A stretch of 64,000 nucleotides of DNA from Diphasiastrum complanatum (GCA_029204225.1 CM055107.1:4906353-4970352), one strand, 5' to 3'; positions 10,970 through 21,972 are shown, counted from the stretch's first letter. Notes: generated by a model from the letters alone, not told the origin. Numbers and translations: made by a program.

Positions 10970-11905
10970 TACTCTGCGAGTACAAAAATGAACCTATTCC
11001 ATTACTCAAGGAAACTAAACAAAAACACTTGCCACGACCCACAGGAATAGAGATCATATCCAATCTTCTGCAGTCTCAAATCACATTACCTTTCCATACT
11101 GTTCTGAAGCTATCTGAACACAAGATCATAACCCAAGAGCTACATGACTCTGATGAGGATATCAAAATACCTCATCAACCGGAGATTCCAAGGCTGACCC
11201 AATAGGTTGATGCTACCTTGTTTTAAACAAGGAAGGCAGGAAGGAGGCTGCATCACCTTACCTGTGAGCCATAAAGATCAAGCTACTATACCAACTATCA
11301 TTTATAGTGGGTCAGGAGTGAATATCATATCGCTATCACTTGCTAAGCAATGGGGTGTCAGGCCTATTGTTCCACCCAAATATCAACTGAATTTAGGTGA
11401 CCAAAGCCATATGAACATATTAATGTCGTATCCATTAAGATCGCAGGTCTTAATTTTATAGTTGATTGGGTGGTACTAGATCTCCCACAAGAAAAGTCCG
11501 CCTATAAATTTTTATTAGGAGCCACATGGTTGACAAATGTCGAAGTGATCCAAGATTGGAAGAAACAACAAATCATTTTTGGTAATAGAGATCAAAGAAT
11601 ATCAATAGCTTACACTATTGGTAAAGCAGAACCAGTGCGGTATGAAGATGAATGTTCCTCTACCACATTACACACAATCTACCGATATCTTCGATTGGGG
11701 ACATGTGTTAGCAACCATCGTTAGAAAAGGTAAGCAACATTTTCTTGCTGACCATTTATCCACGATAGTATCAGCCGAGAAAGTCACAGAATCTATAAAT
11801 GATGATTTGGTGACTCAACTGGAGAGGGCTGTCCCTACCCGATGGATCCAATATCTCTGGTTCACGACTAGACCGTTGTATCTCCATTGGGCTATGGAGT
11901 AAACA
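10970..11905 (+). pseudogene. Ty3/gypsy protease region, decayed
   Basis: The plus strand encodes a pre-protease segment (10970-11200), then a retropepsin-like domain: IYSGSGVNIISLSLAKQWGV, with the catalytic Asp of the D-S/T-G motif changed to Tyr-Ser-Gly. After a stop at 11461 come FLLGATWLTNVEVIQDWKKQ and IIFGNRDQRIS. The same order of motifs occurs at 28960-29400 (+) and 50101-50604 (-). The active-site change plus frame breaks mean no working protease. A downstream part, 11813-11972, recurs at 14241-14397. Confidence 0.75.
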
Positions 11906-11972
11906 AGTGAATCAATCTTGATCTGACATTCATATCATTCAGGAAAAACTCTCCTCCGAAGCACCATCAAAC
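11813..11972 (+). repeat. 160-bp direct repeat, copy 1
   Basis: It shares about 160 bp, with scattered mismatches, with 14241-14397. Both contain GGATCCAA, a GACTAGACCGTTG/GGCTAGACTGTTG motif and GTAAACAAGTGAATC. It is part of the gypsy region after the protease, duplicated together with or before local rearrangement. Confidence 0.7.
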
Positions 11973-11974
11973 CA

Positions 11975-12720
11975 TATATCAACTTTGACAATGTTGGTAT
12001 GTTGAACCATTGTAGGATGTATCATCATGCATAATATGGTTTGATCTTATTGATATTAACTGGTGTATCCATGTAACGACCTTCCATGTCACACAATATC
12101 ATATTATTATTCTTGGAAAACTTTTTCAAAACATAAGGACCCAGTCAATTAGGCATCAGCTTATCGAGAATCAGGTCACTCCAAGCATCATAAAACAAAA
12201 CTAACTGTCCAACTCGGAACAGATATCTTTTAGCCTTCAAGTCATGTAGCTATTTATATATGTTTCTTCTTTCACTCCATCTATGACAGTGCCCTGGTAC
12301 CCTTTTCATCAAGCTTAGCCAGCATCAACAATCTTTGCTCAACAAATGGCTCATAAGATAAATCATGATCTTTAGAGAACCTCAATGTCTCTAGTTCAAT
12401 CTCAATAGGTAACACACTTTTAGCACCATACACTGCTACATTGTAGGCCCACTCCAATAGTTCCATAAATTCAACTTCTACCTTCAAACCACATATCAAC
12501 TTTTCTGGTATATTGAGACATCACATTTGTATAATGTATCATCATGTATAATATGGTTTGTTCTTATTGATATTGACCAGTCTTACCATGTAGTTCCATG
12601 TCACACAATATCATAGTATTGTTCTTGGAAACCTTTTTCAAAACATAAGGACAGCCACATAGGCATCATCTTATCGAGAAACAGTTCTCTTTGTGCATAA
12701 TAAAACACATGTTTCCATCA
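11975..12720 (-). pseudogene. Two tandem remnants of a gypsy integrase C-terminal region
   Basis: Minus-strand sequence at about 11975-12280 and again at 12500-12720 matches the integrase C-terminal sequence that is better preserved at 15015-15290 (LVLFYDARREPFLDKL, LGPYVLKKV, CDMEGHYLDTP). Between the two copies, 12281-12499 keeps an open frame with SVLPIEIELETL and EPFVEQRLLMLAKLDE, the segment that precedes this domain in related integrases. Both tail copies carry shifts and stops. Confidence 0.65.
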
Positions 12721-13622
<902 letters not shown>

Positions 13623-13905
13623 TATGTTGCTATTACTGTAATGCTTTTTGTGAAAATGAGCACATACACTCCATATCATCTCTCATTTAGGAGGGGAAAA
13701 TGACATTGTCTCACTAACTGTCTACAACAGTTATGCCTTTATCCAATGTTTCCAATCACAAAGGTAGATGGCTTTCTACACATACCGGGATAGGCATCAA
13801 AATGACACAAGAAAACATGAGCCTAAAGAGTCTAATGGGGCCGGTGCGACTTTAGAATTTGTGAAATTCATTTTGCAAAATATGTGAAAACTACAAAGGC
13901 TAGTT

Positions 13906-14090
13906 GGAATTTGCAGTTCAACACTCCCTCTTGAATGCAAAAAATACGAAAGCTATGATGACTATTTTGGAATTCGCACTTCCACGCTTCTGTTTGAATG
14001 CAAAAAGTGCGAAGAATGCGATAGACTTTAAAATTCGCACTTCACCACTCTCATGTCGAATTTGAAAAGTCCAAAAAATGCAAAGTAAGG
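13906..14090. repeat. Three tandem copies of a 62-bp unit
   Basis: Units start at 13906, 13969 and 14031. Each begins with an AATT(C/T)GCA(C/G)TTC-like motif and contains TTGAATGCAAAAA-like sequence followed by a GCGAA-like end. The third is the most diverged. No coding role is apparent. Confidence 0.7.
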
Positions 14091-14240
14091 GCCATGTGTT
14101 GTGGACATCGGGTTGAAGCCCGAACAAAAACCCTTAGTTTATCAATCAAACAACTGGTAAGGTAGCAACATAGATTGCATTATCATGCAAGTTTTGTTTC
14201 TAAAAAGCATAAAAAGAGAGGAGATTTGCCCTTCTATTAG

Positions 14241-14397
14241 TGGTGACTCAACTGGGGAGGGCAGTCCTACCCGATGGATCCAAGATCTGTGGTTCACGGC
14301 TAGACTGTTGTATCTTCATTGGGCTATGGCGTAAACAAGTGAATCAATCTTGATTTGGCATTCATATCATTCAGGAAAAACTCTCCTCTGAAGGGCC
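14241..14397 (+). repeat. 160-bp direct repeat, copy 2
   Basis: Second copy of the segment at 11813-11972. Here it is followed by minus-strand gypsy RNase H sequence. Confidence 0.7.
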
Positions 14398-14559
14398 AAT
14401 TGAATGAAAAAAATGGTGTTAGTTTCTGGTAGGTCCTCACAACCCGAACAACTTTCATAACAGCTCTAGAAGTTAAACAATTCAACCTAGCAATGGCTTT
14501 CTGCAACCAACGTACCCCGCAATGTGCATAGGGCTTCAATGTTTTTCACACATCTTGGT

Positions 14560-15014
14560 CATTCACATAGAATTCAACATCTTCCAATTTTGGCATGCAG
14601 TAATAGAACACATCATAGTCAAAGGCTTGATTGGCCAACTAGTTAGTTGTCATTGTACATGAGATATCTTGATAAAGACAAATTCATTAATCTGTGTATC
14701 TCATTAACATAGATTGTCAGTACATGATTTTTAGCAATCCAAACACTTGTTCCTACGTTACATATTAAAGCAGAATCATTGAACACCGATAGGTGGGTAA
14801 TTTGTTGTTGGCTAGCTCTCTTTAACCCAAGTATTTGATGTTTATGCTGAATTGAAATTATATCGTTTACCTAAACAGACTCCCAATTGTGTTATCAATA
14901 TATCAGTGCTATCTTTCAGAACCACTACAATAGTTCCATAAATTCTACTTCCACCATCAAACCACATATAAGATTTTATGGTATATTGAACCATCACATT
15001 TGTAGGATGTATCA
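14560..15014 (-). pseudogene. Gypsy RNase H-like domain downstream of integrase, decayed
   Basis: Just after the integrase end on the minus strand comes YMWFDGGSRIYGTIVVVL, which resembles the start of the extra RNase H carried by Tat-lineage gypsy elements (typically FDGAS-R-N). VCLGKRYNFNSA follows, resembling the part leading to the second acidic residue. After that the frame is interrupted by many stops down to about 14560. RNase H degrades the RNA of RNA:DNA hybrids. The assignment rests on the first 40 residues. Confidence 0.5.
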
Positions 15015-15660
15015 TCATGTATAACATGGCTTGTTCTTATTGATATTCATTGGTGTATCCAAGTAATGACCTTCCATGTCACACAATATCATAGTATTGT
15101 TCTTAATAACCTTTTTCAAAACATAAGGACCCAGCCGAATAGGAATCAGCTTATCGAGAAACGGTTCTCTTCGTGCATCATAAAACAGAACCAATTTTCC
15201 AACCCAAAATCGATATCTTTTAGCCTTCAAGTCATGTAGCTTCTTAATCCATTTCTTCTTTCGCTCCATCTACAACAATGCCCTGGTACACTTTTCATCA
15301 AGCTTAGCCAGCTTCAACATATGGCTCGTAAGGCAAATTACAATCTTTAGAGAATATCAATGTCTCTAGTTCTATCTCAATAGGTAACATACTTTCAACA
15401 CCATACACTAGATAAAAAGGTGACTTTCTAGTACCAATTTTAAGCATAGCATTGTAGGCCAAACAAGTGTAGGTACTTTTGAATCCCAATCCCTTTTGCC
15501 ATCAGAGACTATCTTTTTTACAATATCCACTAACTTCTTGTTAGTGTTTCCAACTTGCCCATTTGCCTACGAGTTGTAAGGGGTCATTTTATCTTGTTTG
15601 ATGGCAAGCCTCTTAGTAAGACCTTGTATCATTTTATTGAGTTAGTGGGTAGCCCTGTCT
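15015..15660 (-). pseudogene. Ty3/gypsy integrase, C-terminal half
   Basis: Minus-strand reading from 15660: KMTPYNS(stop)ANGQVGNTNKKLVDIV, where an intact gypsy integrase reads T-PY-PQANGQVE-TNK, so a stop and a Glu-to-Gly change hit the catalytic region. Then KRDWDSKVPTLVW, SPFYLVYGVESMLPIEIELETL and, after a frame shift near 15290, the C-terminal RFWVGKLVLFYDARREPF, LGPYVLKKV and CDMEGHYLDTPMN. Integrase would insert the cDNA into the genome. The copy is inactive. Confidence 0.8.
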
Positions 15661-16169
15661 GATACTAGCTTATTAAAAATTTTATAATAAGATGCAAAAA
15701 TTGAGAAAAAAGAATCAATCTTTTTTCAAAACCGCAAAAAAAAAAAACTTTGCATATGACATTATGTAGGAGAAGGCCCATGGCTATTGTGTCTTTCTTA
15801 TTGGTCAGGACCTACCTTTGGGTTGTGCAACCCCCCACCTCCCCCCCGTTCCCCCAAACATAATATGCCATGAAATTAGTTGAAGTTGTTTCCACTTTTC
15901 ATAAAATGTCCAACAAACTTTGATGACCATGTTATATTCACGCATTCTTACCAACATGGACTCCAAGCGTATTTTTTTGAGAAATCAAAATCTTTCCATT
16001 ATATAATGCTCTTTAACAAGAAGACTTAGTGTGCTTTTGAACAAATTGTTTATCTTAGTTACTATTAAAATATGCAACTAAATCATAACATAATCTGTCA
16101 TGTGCCGAATCCAATGAAATAGCAATAGTCAAACTAAAGCTAAGATCAAGAAAACAATACAACATTCAT
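15661..16169. other. Spacer without recognisable gene
   Basis: AT-rich with a C-rich patch at about 15830-15857. No frame with homology. Confidence 0.4.
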
Positions 16170-16364
16170 GTTGATATAGCCATAAATGCAAAGCACATAT
16201 AGAGCTCCAAGAATTCATCAAGTAGAATAAAAGGGGTAGAAGCAAATTGAATACAAAATGGGAGTGGATTCATGTGGATTGGGCACATGAGACCTAGCAA
16301 GCTCTGTTCCCAAGGCTCACATTCACAAAGAGGAGGCTAACTCTCTCATTTTCAAATGTGCCAA

Positions 16365-16449
16365 AAGATTTCTCGAATGGTGCCTCTTGTCTACTTATAG
16401 ACAAGGGATTGTCTATAAGTAGACAAGAGGCACCATTTTGAGAAATCTT
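16365..16449. repeat. Long palindrome (40-bp arms, 4-bp loop)
   Basis: Arms 16365-16404 and 16409-16449 are inverted copies around the loop GGGA. The inner 26 bp (16379-16404 against 16409-16434) pair perfectly; the outer part has a one-base bulge and a mismatch. The LTR TATA motif TATAAGTAG is inside the right arm, so it is mirrored in the left arm. Confidence 0.9.
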
Positions 16450-16592
16450 GACAAGGGCTCACTCAAAATGGTGTCTCAGACGCCTAATTATTTTGCAGTT
16501 CTTTATGGTTGTCTACAACACCTACATTGACATTCATTGTCAACGCAAATAGCTCTACTCTTCGATTCTCTAGTAAATCAAGATCCTACAAT

Positions 16593-16694
16593 CGTTTTAT
16601 TTCATCATTGTTTTTGTTTGCTGGGATAATGACCTTCTTCGCTCGTTTTATTTCATCATTGTTTTTGTTTGTTGGGATAATGACCTTCTTCGCT
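16593..16694. repeat. 51-bp tandem duplication
   Basis: Units 16593-16643 and 16644-16694 differ at one base. They lie in the leader/LTR end before the primer-binding site, so the duplication is recent. Confidence 0.9.
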
Positions 16695-16757
16695 GGGCCT
16701 AAACCCCATTGTGATTTTTATCAGAGTGGTATCAGAGTTGATAAAATCCTATCATAT

Positions 16758-16770
16758 TGGTATCAGAGCC
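16758..16770 (+). promoter_or_regulatory. Primer-binding site for initiator-Met tRNA
   Basis: TGGTATCAGAGCC; a shorter imperfect copy, TGGTATCAGAG, lies at 16727-16737. The position shortly before the gag ATG (16878) fits a copia element. Confidence 0.75.
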
Positions 16771-16877
16771 ATAGGTTTGATACACTAGTGTCTTAAAATC
16801 AAAAAAATCTAAATCGGTTCATATTTTCAGAGCTAGTTGATATTTAATTTGTCTTCAATCTCTGTTCTTCGATCTTC

Positions 16878-18126
16878 ATGGAAGGATCAATCACATAAAT
16901 CCGATTGATCAATAAGTTCAATGGAGATGATTTTCACCTTTGGAAATTCAAGATGAGGATGATACTGATAAAAAAGGAGCTATGCAGATACGTTAATGGT
17001 TCAATAGCCAAACCAACTAAACCAGAGCTGCTACTCGTATGGGAAGCAGAAGATGGCAAAGTGCTTGCCATTGTATCCTTAAATTTGAAAGATACTCAGA
17101 TAGCTCATGTATCAAATTGTTCCACTTCAAAAAAAGCATGGTATACTTTGACAAGCATTTATGAAACATTAGATGTATCAACTCATCTCTTTCTACAAAA
17201 GAAGGTCCTTACCCTCAAAATGAGCGAAGGCACCTCAGTCAATGATCATTTGAATGAGTTAAAACAATTGTTGAATCAATTAGCTACAATAGGTTTGCCT
17301 ATCTCCGAAGAAGATTCCACTATGTCTCTTCTTGCCATCTTCCTTCCTCCTACGACAATCTAGTATTGCTTTTGAGCAATACTCCTGGGCTATCACTCCA
17401 AAAGCTAACAACAAGTTTACTACAAGAAGAAGTAAGGAGAAAAAGCTTATCTACGACAAGTAACAAAAAAAATGGTCTTGTACTCCAATAAGCAACAATC
17501 CAAGAAGAAGAACTTCAAGGATAAGAAGACAAAGGCCGAACAGGCAGATTCAACACAACAGCAACAACACAGTCGACAACAAACTACCAAGACCAAACTC
17601 TTTTGCAAATATTGCAAGAGAAGCAATCATGACATCAAAGACTATCGAATTCTCAAGCATAATGAAACGAAGAAAAAGATGCAACAACACCAAGAAGGAG
17701 GCCTTGACTCCGTCAGACATTTCCAAGAAGAAGAAAAGGTGATGATGATACAAGATCAACCATGTAAAGATGCCTATGAATGGTATCTAGATCTAGGTGC
17801 TTCTCAGCAACCTATTTTTGAATCTTACAGCAACTGAATCAAAGCACATATTCTTTGGAGATCACACAAAGTCGAAAGTGAAGGCTCTATTCGACTTCAA
17901 TTCCCAGATGGTATCACTAGACAGCTTGATGGTGTACTCTATGTACCCGAACCATACAAATAATTTATTGTCTATAAGCAAGATCACTGATCAAGGCTAT
18001 AGATCTTTGTTTACTTCTAGTCGATGTATCATTCTTGATAAGAATTCGAATGTAATCCTCTTTGCACACAGAGAAGGAAATTTATATATTTTGAGTCACA
18101 ATTATGCACTTTTGGTGAGTAATTAA
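16878..18126 (+). pseudogene. Ty1/copia gag, zinc knuckle, protease and pre-integrase region
   Basis: The start ATG at 16878 is followed after five codons by a TAA. The frame then continues as a copia Gag: INKFNGDDFHLWKFKMRMIL, TAKKAWYTL-like TSKKAWYTL, and LNELKQLLNQLATIGLPIS (about 16900-17363). After a shift, 17472-17837 encodes a basic linker, a zinc knuckle CKYCKRSNHDIKDY in which the last Cys is Tyr, and the protease start WYLDLGASQ, where D-S-G has become D-L-G. From 17797 a third frame gives LLSISKITDQGY, typical of the GAG-pre-integrase segment. The element stops at 18126. A related minus-strand copy is at 47459-48340. Confidence 0.8.
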
Positions 18127-18504
18127 ATTAGATACTTTTGGTACTGATTTAGATTTTGTTTTTATGACATGCAACACATATTACGACATCATTCGACATT
18201 CTTTGCAAGAAATAGTGGAAGTCTTAGCATATGGTCATCGCAAGGAATGAAAAAATCTCATTGGCAAGCAAGAGCGACATTTCATAAAAGTACACAACAT
18301 GGCAGGACTAGCACAAAAAATAGCTATATACTGCAACTTTTCCAATGGTTTTACAGAAGAATCCAAATTCGTCATAATACAAAATCGACAGATTATAAAA
18401 AATTTCAAAAAGCATGCAAATTTATACAAGCCAGTAGGCTATAGACACACAACAAAATTCTGTATATTAAATAAAAATATTTACAAAGTACACTTCAACA
18501 ATAT

Positions 18505-20023
18505 CTAATCTGCTTCCGATATTTTTTCCATTGGAAGTTGCAACTTAGAATTATGCAACAATTTTCTTCTTTCGTATGGATTCAAGAGCTCATAGTTTTC
18601 ATGCTTACTCAGATCAACGTAAGCAGCATACACTGCAAAATGAGATGATCTGAGCATGGAATTCACTGGTCCATATCCTAAAATTTTAACCGCAATAGTT
18701 TTCTTTACAAAAATTATTCTATGCACCTTATTAAAATTATGTCCTCCAAGAAAATGAGACAGTGCCTTGATTGCCATAATCATAGTTTCACCATGTTGAT
18801 GAAACTTTGAATGGACAACACTTATCTCATTATTCTTGAAGGACTTTAGATAGTGCCCGAGTGCATGATCTCTTGAAAATTCTCCCGTAGAAGATCTCTG
18901 TTCTCCTCGACGAATTGCGAAATCATCAAGGAAAATTGTTTCCTGAAATGATAAAAAACAAAGTAAGCTCCAGTATATAATCTGACATAACAAATCTACT
19001 AGTACTTGATAAGAGACAAAAACTTACGCATTCGGCTTTGTCTTTTCTGATTACTGTCTCTCCATCAATATTATGTCCACCTTTCGATGTCAATATTGTT
19101 GGTGAATAGGCAGTTGGCTGTGGAAAACCAAGTTGACTTTGGATTCTAAGAAACTCCTCCTCAGAAGGTAGATCATCTTCTTTGTTGCGCATTTCCTCCA
19201 CAGCCATTTTCAAGCAATCTTTCCTTGAATAAAACTTATCATTATGTACATCGTCAACACCAAGGAGAAGATCATCAGCATCAAAATCAATTATATCCAA
19301 AAATTTATCAAGCTCTTTGCTCAAAATGCAAAGAGTCTCAGCTTCAGTGAAGTAAAAAAGATCCGATATATCTGATATTGTTCAAAAGGAATTATTATCT
19401 ATAATATAAGTAGGCAAAGTGATCAAAGATTTATCAAAAGGAGAAAGGGTAGTGGGTGTTCTAGGGCCTATAAAAGTAGCCTATTTCGAACAGGATCAAA
19501 ATCAGAACAATCATCTAAATGGACACTCGTGTCAATAAAAAAGTTATCTATATCTACAATCTTTGACTTTTCAGACTTTGTACCACTAGAAGAAGCTGCT
19601 TCAGAAGTGGAGGGCATAGAGTCTGAATCGTCAGAAATATTTAACAAAAGAAAAAAAAACAAAAGCAGACTGAAAATCAACAAATCTACATTTTTTATTG
19701 TGAATTGGGCACTCATCTATAGACTTGAAATCATTATATAACTTGGTAAACATTTTGTCAAACTTAGCTTTGTAGATATGCTTGTCGAGTGCCACCAGGT
19801 CGTGATAATGAATCATGTCTTTATTCTGAGACCTGAATAATGGAATACTGAGCAGGGACTTACATCTGAGATATATCCCAAAAAATGCCTCCACACCAGG
19901 GCCCTCAATTATAGAAGGTAGAATAAAAAAAAAAGGAGAAAAAAGGGATTTGAAATAGTCCAACCTATCAGTAATACCAAATTCATTAAAAAAAGAAAGC
20001 AAACTAGATTTAAAATTAGACAT
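18505..20023 (-). pseudogene. Unassigned spliced gene, minus strand
   Basis: Not recognised. The ATG at 20023 begins MSNFKSSLLSFFNEFG, and the frame runs about 115 codons, ending near CPIHNKKCRFVDFQ. At an A/T homopolymer near 19650 it shifts into a Ser/Asp-rich acidic stretch (DDSDSMPSTSEAASSSG). Another shift near 19490 and a TGA near 19385 precede SKELDKFLDIIDFDADDLLLG. A clear intron follows: donor GTAAGT after 19028, acceptor TTTCAG before 18942, 85 bp, phase 0. The last exon (18942-18505) is well kept and contains HQHGETMIMAIKALSHFLGG and a basic end. The promoter is the duplicated block at 19981-21245, shared with the H3-like gene. It could be a host gene in decay or part of an unknown element. 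Confidence 0.5.
18943..19027 (-). other. 85-bp GT-AG intron
   Basis: On the minus strand it begins GTAAGTTTTTG and ends TTTTTATCATTTCAG, and it joins codons in phase 0. This shows the surrounding sequence was a spliced eukaryotic gene. Confidence 0.75.
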
Positions 20024-20625
20024 GTTAAACAAAAATAAGAGAACTGAAGTTCCAAATATCGCTCCTAGGTGCAAACCCCAGGTCAGACAAGCACGTCAAG
20101 GCAACGTGCGCTCGAGAGAGATATTGGAAGCTGGAGTATTGGATCCAAGCGCAGAAACAACGAGCAGGAAAGAAAAGGGATACAAAACACGCTTGAATGC
20201 GATACCGGAGGATGCAGTATCGAATCCAGGCGCATATCGGATCCAGGCGTATAATAGTCAACGAGACTTTATGAGAGGAAGTGGCATGCTTGAAATCGAT
20301 ATCCGGCAAAGCAATCGTAAATTTGCGTGAAAATCCGAACTGGAAAAGACCTATTTATATAAAATTTTTTGCACGTGTGGAGGAGTGGCGAAGGAACACA
20401 CGTCGACATGTGATTGGCCAAAATAAATGCGTTGTACCTTGAATGATTGATCTGACATCTGTCACGTGCGAGAATGACATGCGTCGATAAGGGATTCACG
20501 CACGTGTCTCAGCCCATGTGTGCCCATAATTGGGTCATCATTATCAAAACAAAATTTCCACGTGGTCTAGTCAGCTGATGACACGTGTCTAGGCCATTAT
20601 TTCACACGTGCAAAAATTTACGAAA
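19981..20625. repeat. Duplicated promoter block, copy 1 (645 bp)
   Basis: The block holds the first 14 codons of the minus-strand gene (ATG at 20023), its roughly 300-nt leader, a minus-strand TATA box and several CACGTG motifs (about 20370, 20462, 20500, 20561, 20582, 20605). It repeats at 20626-21245 with moderate divergence. Confidence 0.85.
20351..20361 (-). promoter_or_regulatory. TATA box of the minus-strand gene
   Basis: Reads TATATAAATAG on the minus strand, about 330 bp before the ATG at 20023. The second block keeps a weaker TTATAAATATG near 20974. Confidence 0.55.
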
Positions 20626-21245
20626 ATTCATTAAAAAAGAAAGTAAACTGGATTCAAAATTAGACATTTATAACAAAAATAATAGAACTGAAGTTCCAAA
20701 TATCGCTCTCAAGCCCAAACCCCAGGTCCGACAAGCACGTCAAATCAACGTGCGCTCGAGAGAGATATTTGAAGTTGGAGTATCGGATCCGAGCGCAAGG
20801 AAAACGAGCAGAAAAGAAAAGATTTGCAAGACGCGCTCGAATGCAATACCGGACCACGCAGTATCGGATCCAAGTGCATATTAGCCAATGAGATGTAATG
20901 AGGCAAGCGGCGCGCTTGAAATCGATATCCGGCAAAGCAATCGTAAATTTGCGTGAAAATCCAAGCCCAAAAAGACATATTTATAAAAAAAATTTTGCAC
21001 ATGTGGAGGACTGGCGAAGGAACACGTGTCGACTTGTGATTAGCCAAATTAAATGCGCCGTACCTAGTATGATTGATCTGACATCTGTCACGTGCGAGAA
21101 TGACACACGTTGATTAGAGATTCGCACATGTGTCTCAACCCACGTGGCCTCATAATTGGCTCATCATTGTCAGTACGGACATTCCACGTGGTCTATTCAT
21201 CTGACGACATGTGTCTCGACCGTCTTTTCACACGTGCAAAAATTT
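20626..21245. repeat. Duplicated promoter block, copy 2
   Basis: Second copy of the block. Its copy of the minus-strand ATG is followed by an early stop, so only the promoter part can matter. CACGTG motifs lie at about 21023, 21088, 21141, 21185 and 21227. It ends just before the TATA box of the H3-like gene. Confidence 0.85.
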
Positions 21246-21247
21246 TG

Positions 21248-21257
21248 TATATATAAG
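21248..21257 (+). promoter_or_regulatory. TATA box of the H3-like gene
   Basis: TATATATAAG, about 320 bp before the ATG at 21567, with CACGTG at 21227 immediately upstream. Several copies of an (A/G)ATATCG...TCAAGC-like motif lie in the presumed leader (about 21303, 21390, 21450). Confidence 0.6.
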
Positions 21258-21566
21258 TCCTCGGAATTTTCATTTTTTTCTGTAAAATTTTCGCTTTTAG
21301 GTTCCGATATCGCTCTCAAGCACGCTCTTTCATCTTTCAAGCTTTCGCCCTCTCACAGTGCACTCGAGTCTGATACCACCTGCTGTGCAATATCGCTTTC
21401 GAACACGCATCTCTTTTCTGCAAATATTCTCTGTAGGTCTTGCACTCGATATCGATATTCAGTGCTGGTATTGATCTCAAGCGCCCTTTCATCGCAAATT
21501 TTTTTGTTTTGATCCACTTTTGTTTTGTTCAAATTTCTTTTTGTTAATTTTCTTCTTCTGAGAATG

Positions 21567-21887
21567 ATGGCCAAGACCAAATCCACTGCCCGTGCCATCA
21601 CCACTGTACAGCCATCCCATTCCCGTGTTCCCCTTGGTACTGGCCGTAGGCATGGCAGGAAGCAGGTGTGGCTGAGGGAGATCGGAAAACTCCAGAGATC
21701 ATCCATAGAGCTCCTTTCGGCCGTACGGAATGTCACTCTGTCTCTTGGACTGGATGTTTGTTTTGCCGTGACAGCCATGCAGGCCTTGCAGGGTGCTGTA
21801 GAAGATTTTCTGTCCCAGTTTTTTGAGGATACTTGTCTTTTGGCAGTGCATGGTAAGCATGTCACCATTATTGTACCATCACTCTAG
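21567..21887 (+). CDS. Divergent histone H3/CENH3-like protein, 106 aa
   Basis: It resembles histone H3 along most of its length. The N-terminus AKTKSTAR matches the H3 tail ARTKQTAR, keeping the Lys-4 position, but the Lys-9 position is Ala. LREIGKLQRSSIELL (about residues 37-51) matches the alpha-N helix. ALQGAVEDFLSQFFEDTCLLAVHGKHVTI (residues ~73-101; split here as ALQGAVEDFL and FFEDTCLLAVHGKHVTI) matches alpha-2 and loop 2. The N-loop before alpha-1 is about nine residues short, and alpha-1 is diverged. The protein stops after VTIIVPSL, so the last helix (KDIQLARRI in H3) is missing; usual H3 is about 136 residues. AVEDFL is closer to CENH3 than to canonical H3. An ATG directly precedes this start, at 21564. 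A GTAAGC inside the HGK codons (21853) could act as a splice donor. It has its own TATA box and leader. It may be a truncated pseudogene, a specialised variant, or a histone gene carried by an element. Confidence 0.6.
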   Translation: MAKTKSTARAITTVQPSHSRVPLGTGRRHGRKQVWLREIGKLQRSSIELLSAVRNVTLSLGLDVCFAVTAMQALQGAVEDFLSQFFEDTCLLAVHGKHVTIIVPSL

Positions 21888-21972
21888 ATTTGTTCAAGAG
21901 TGATAGGGTCAAGTTTAGAAGCATCAATTTGCTATAAAACATCCTTGGATCTGTCCTCCAAGTGAAACCTTT

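Larger units (their letters stand above)
16170..16754 (+). repeat. 5' LTR of a copia element, start uncertain
   Basis: The right end is set by the primer-binding site at 16758. A TATA-like CTATAAGTAG lies at 16413-16422 within a palindrome. The left end is a guess at TGTTGATATAG; no second LTR of this element is present in the window. Confidence 0.4.
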
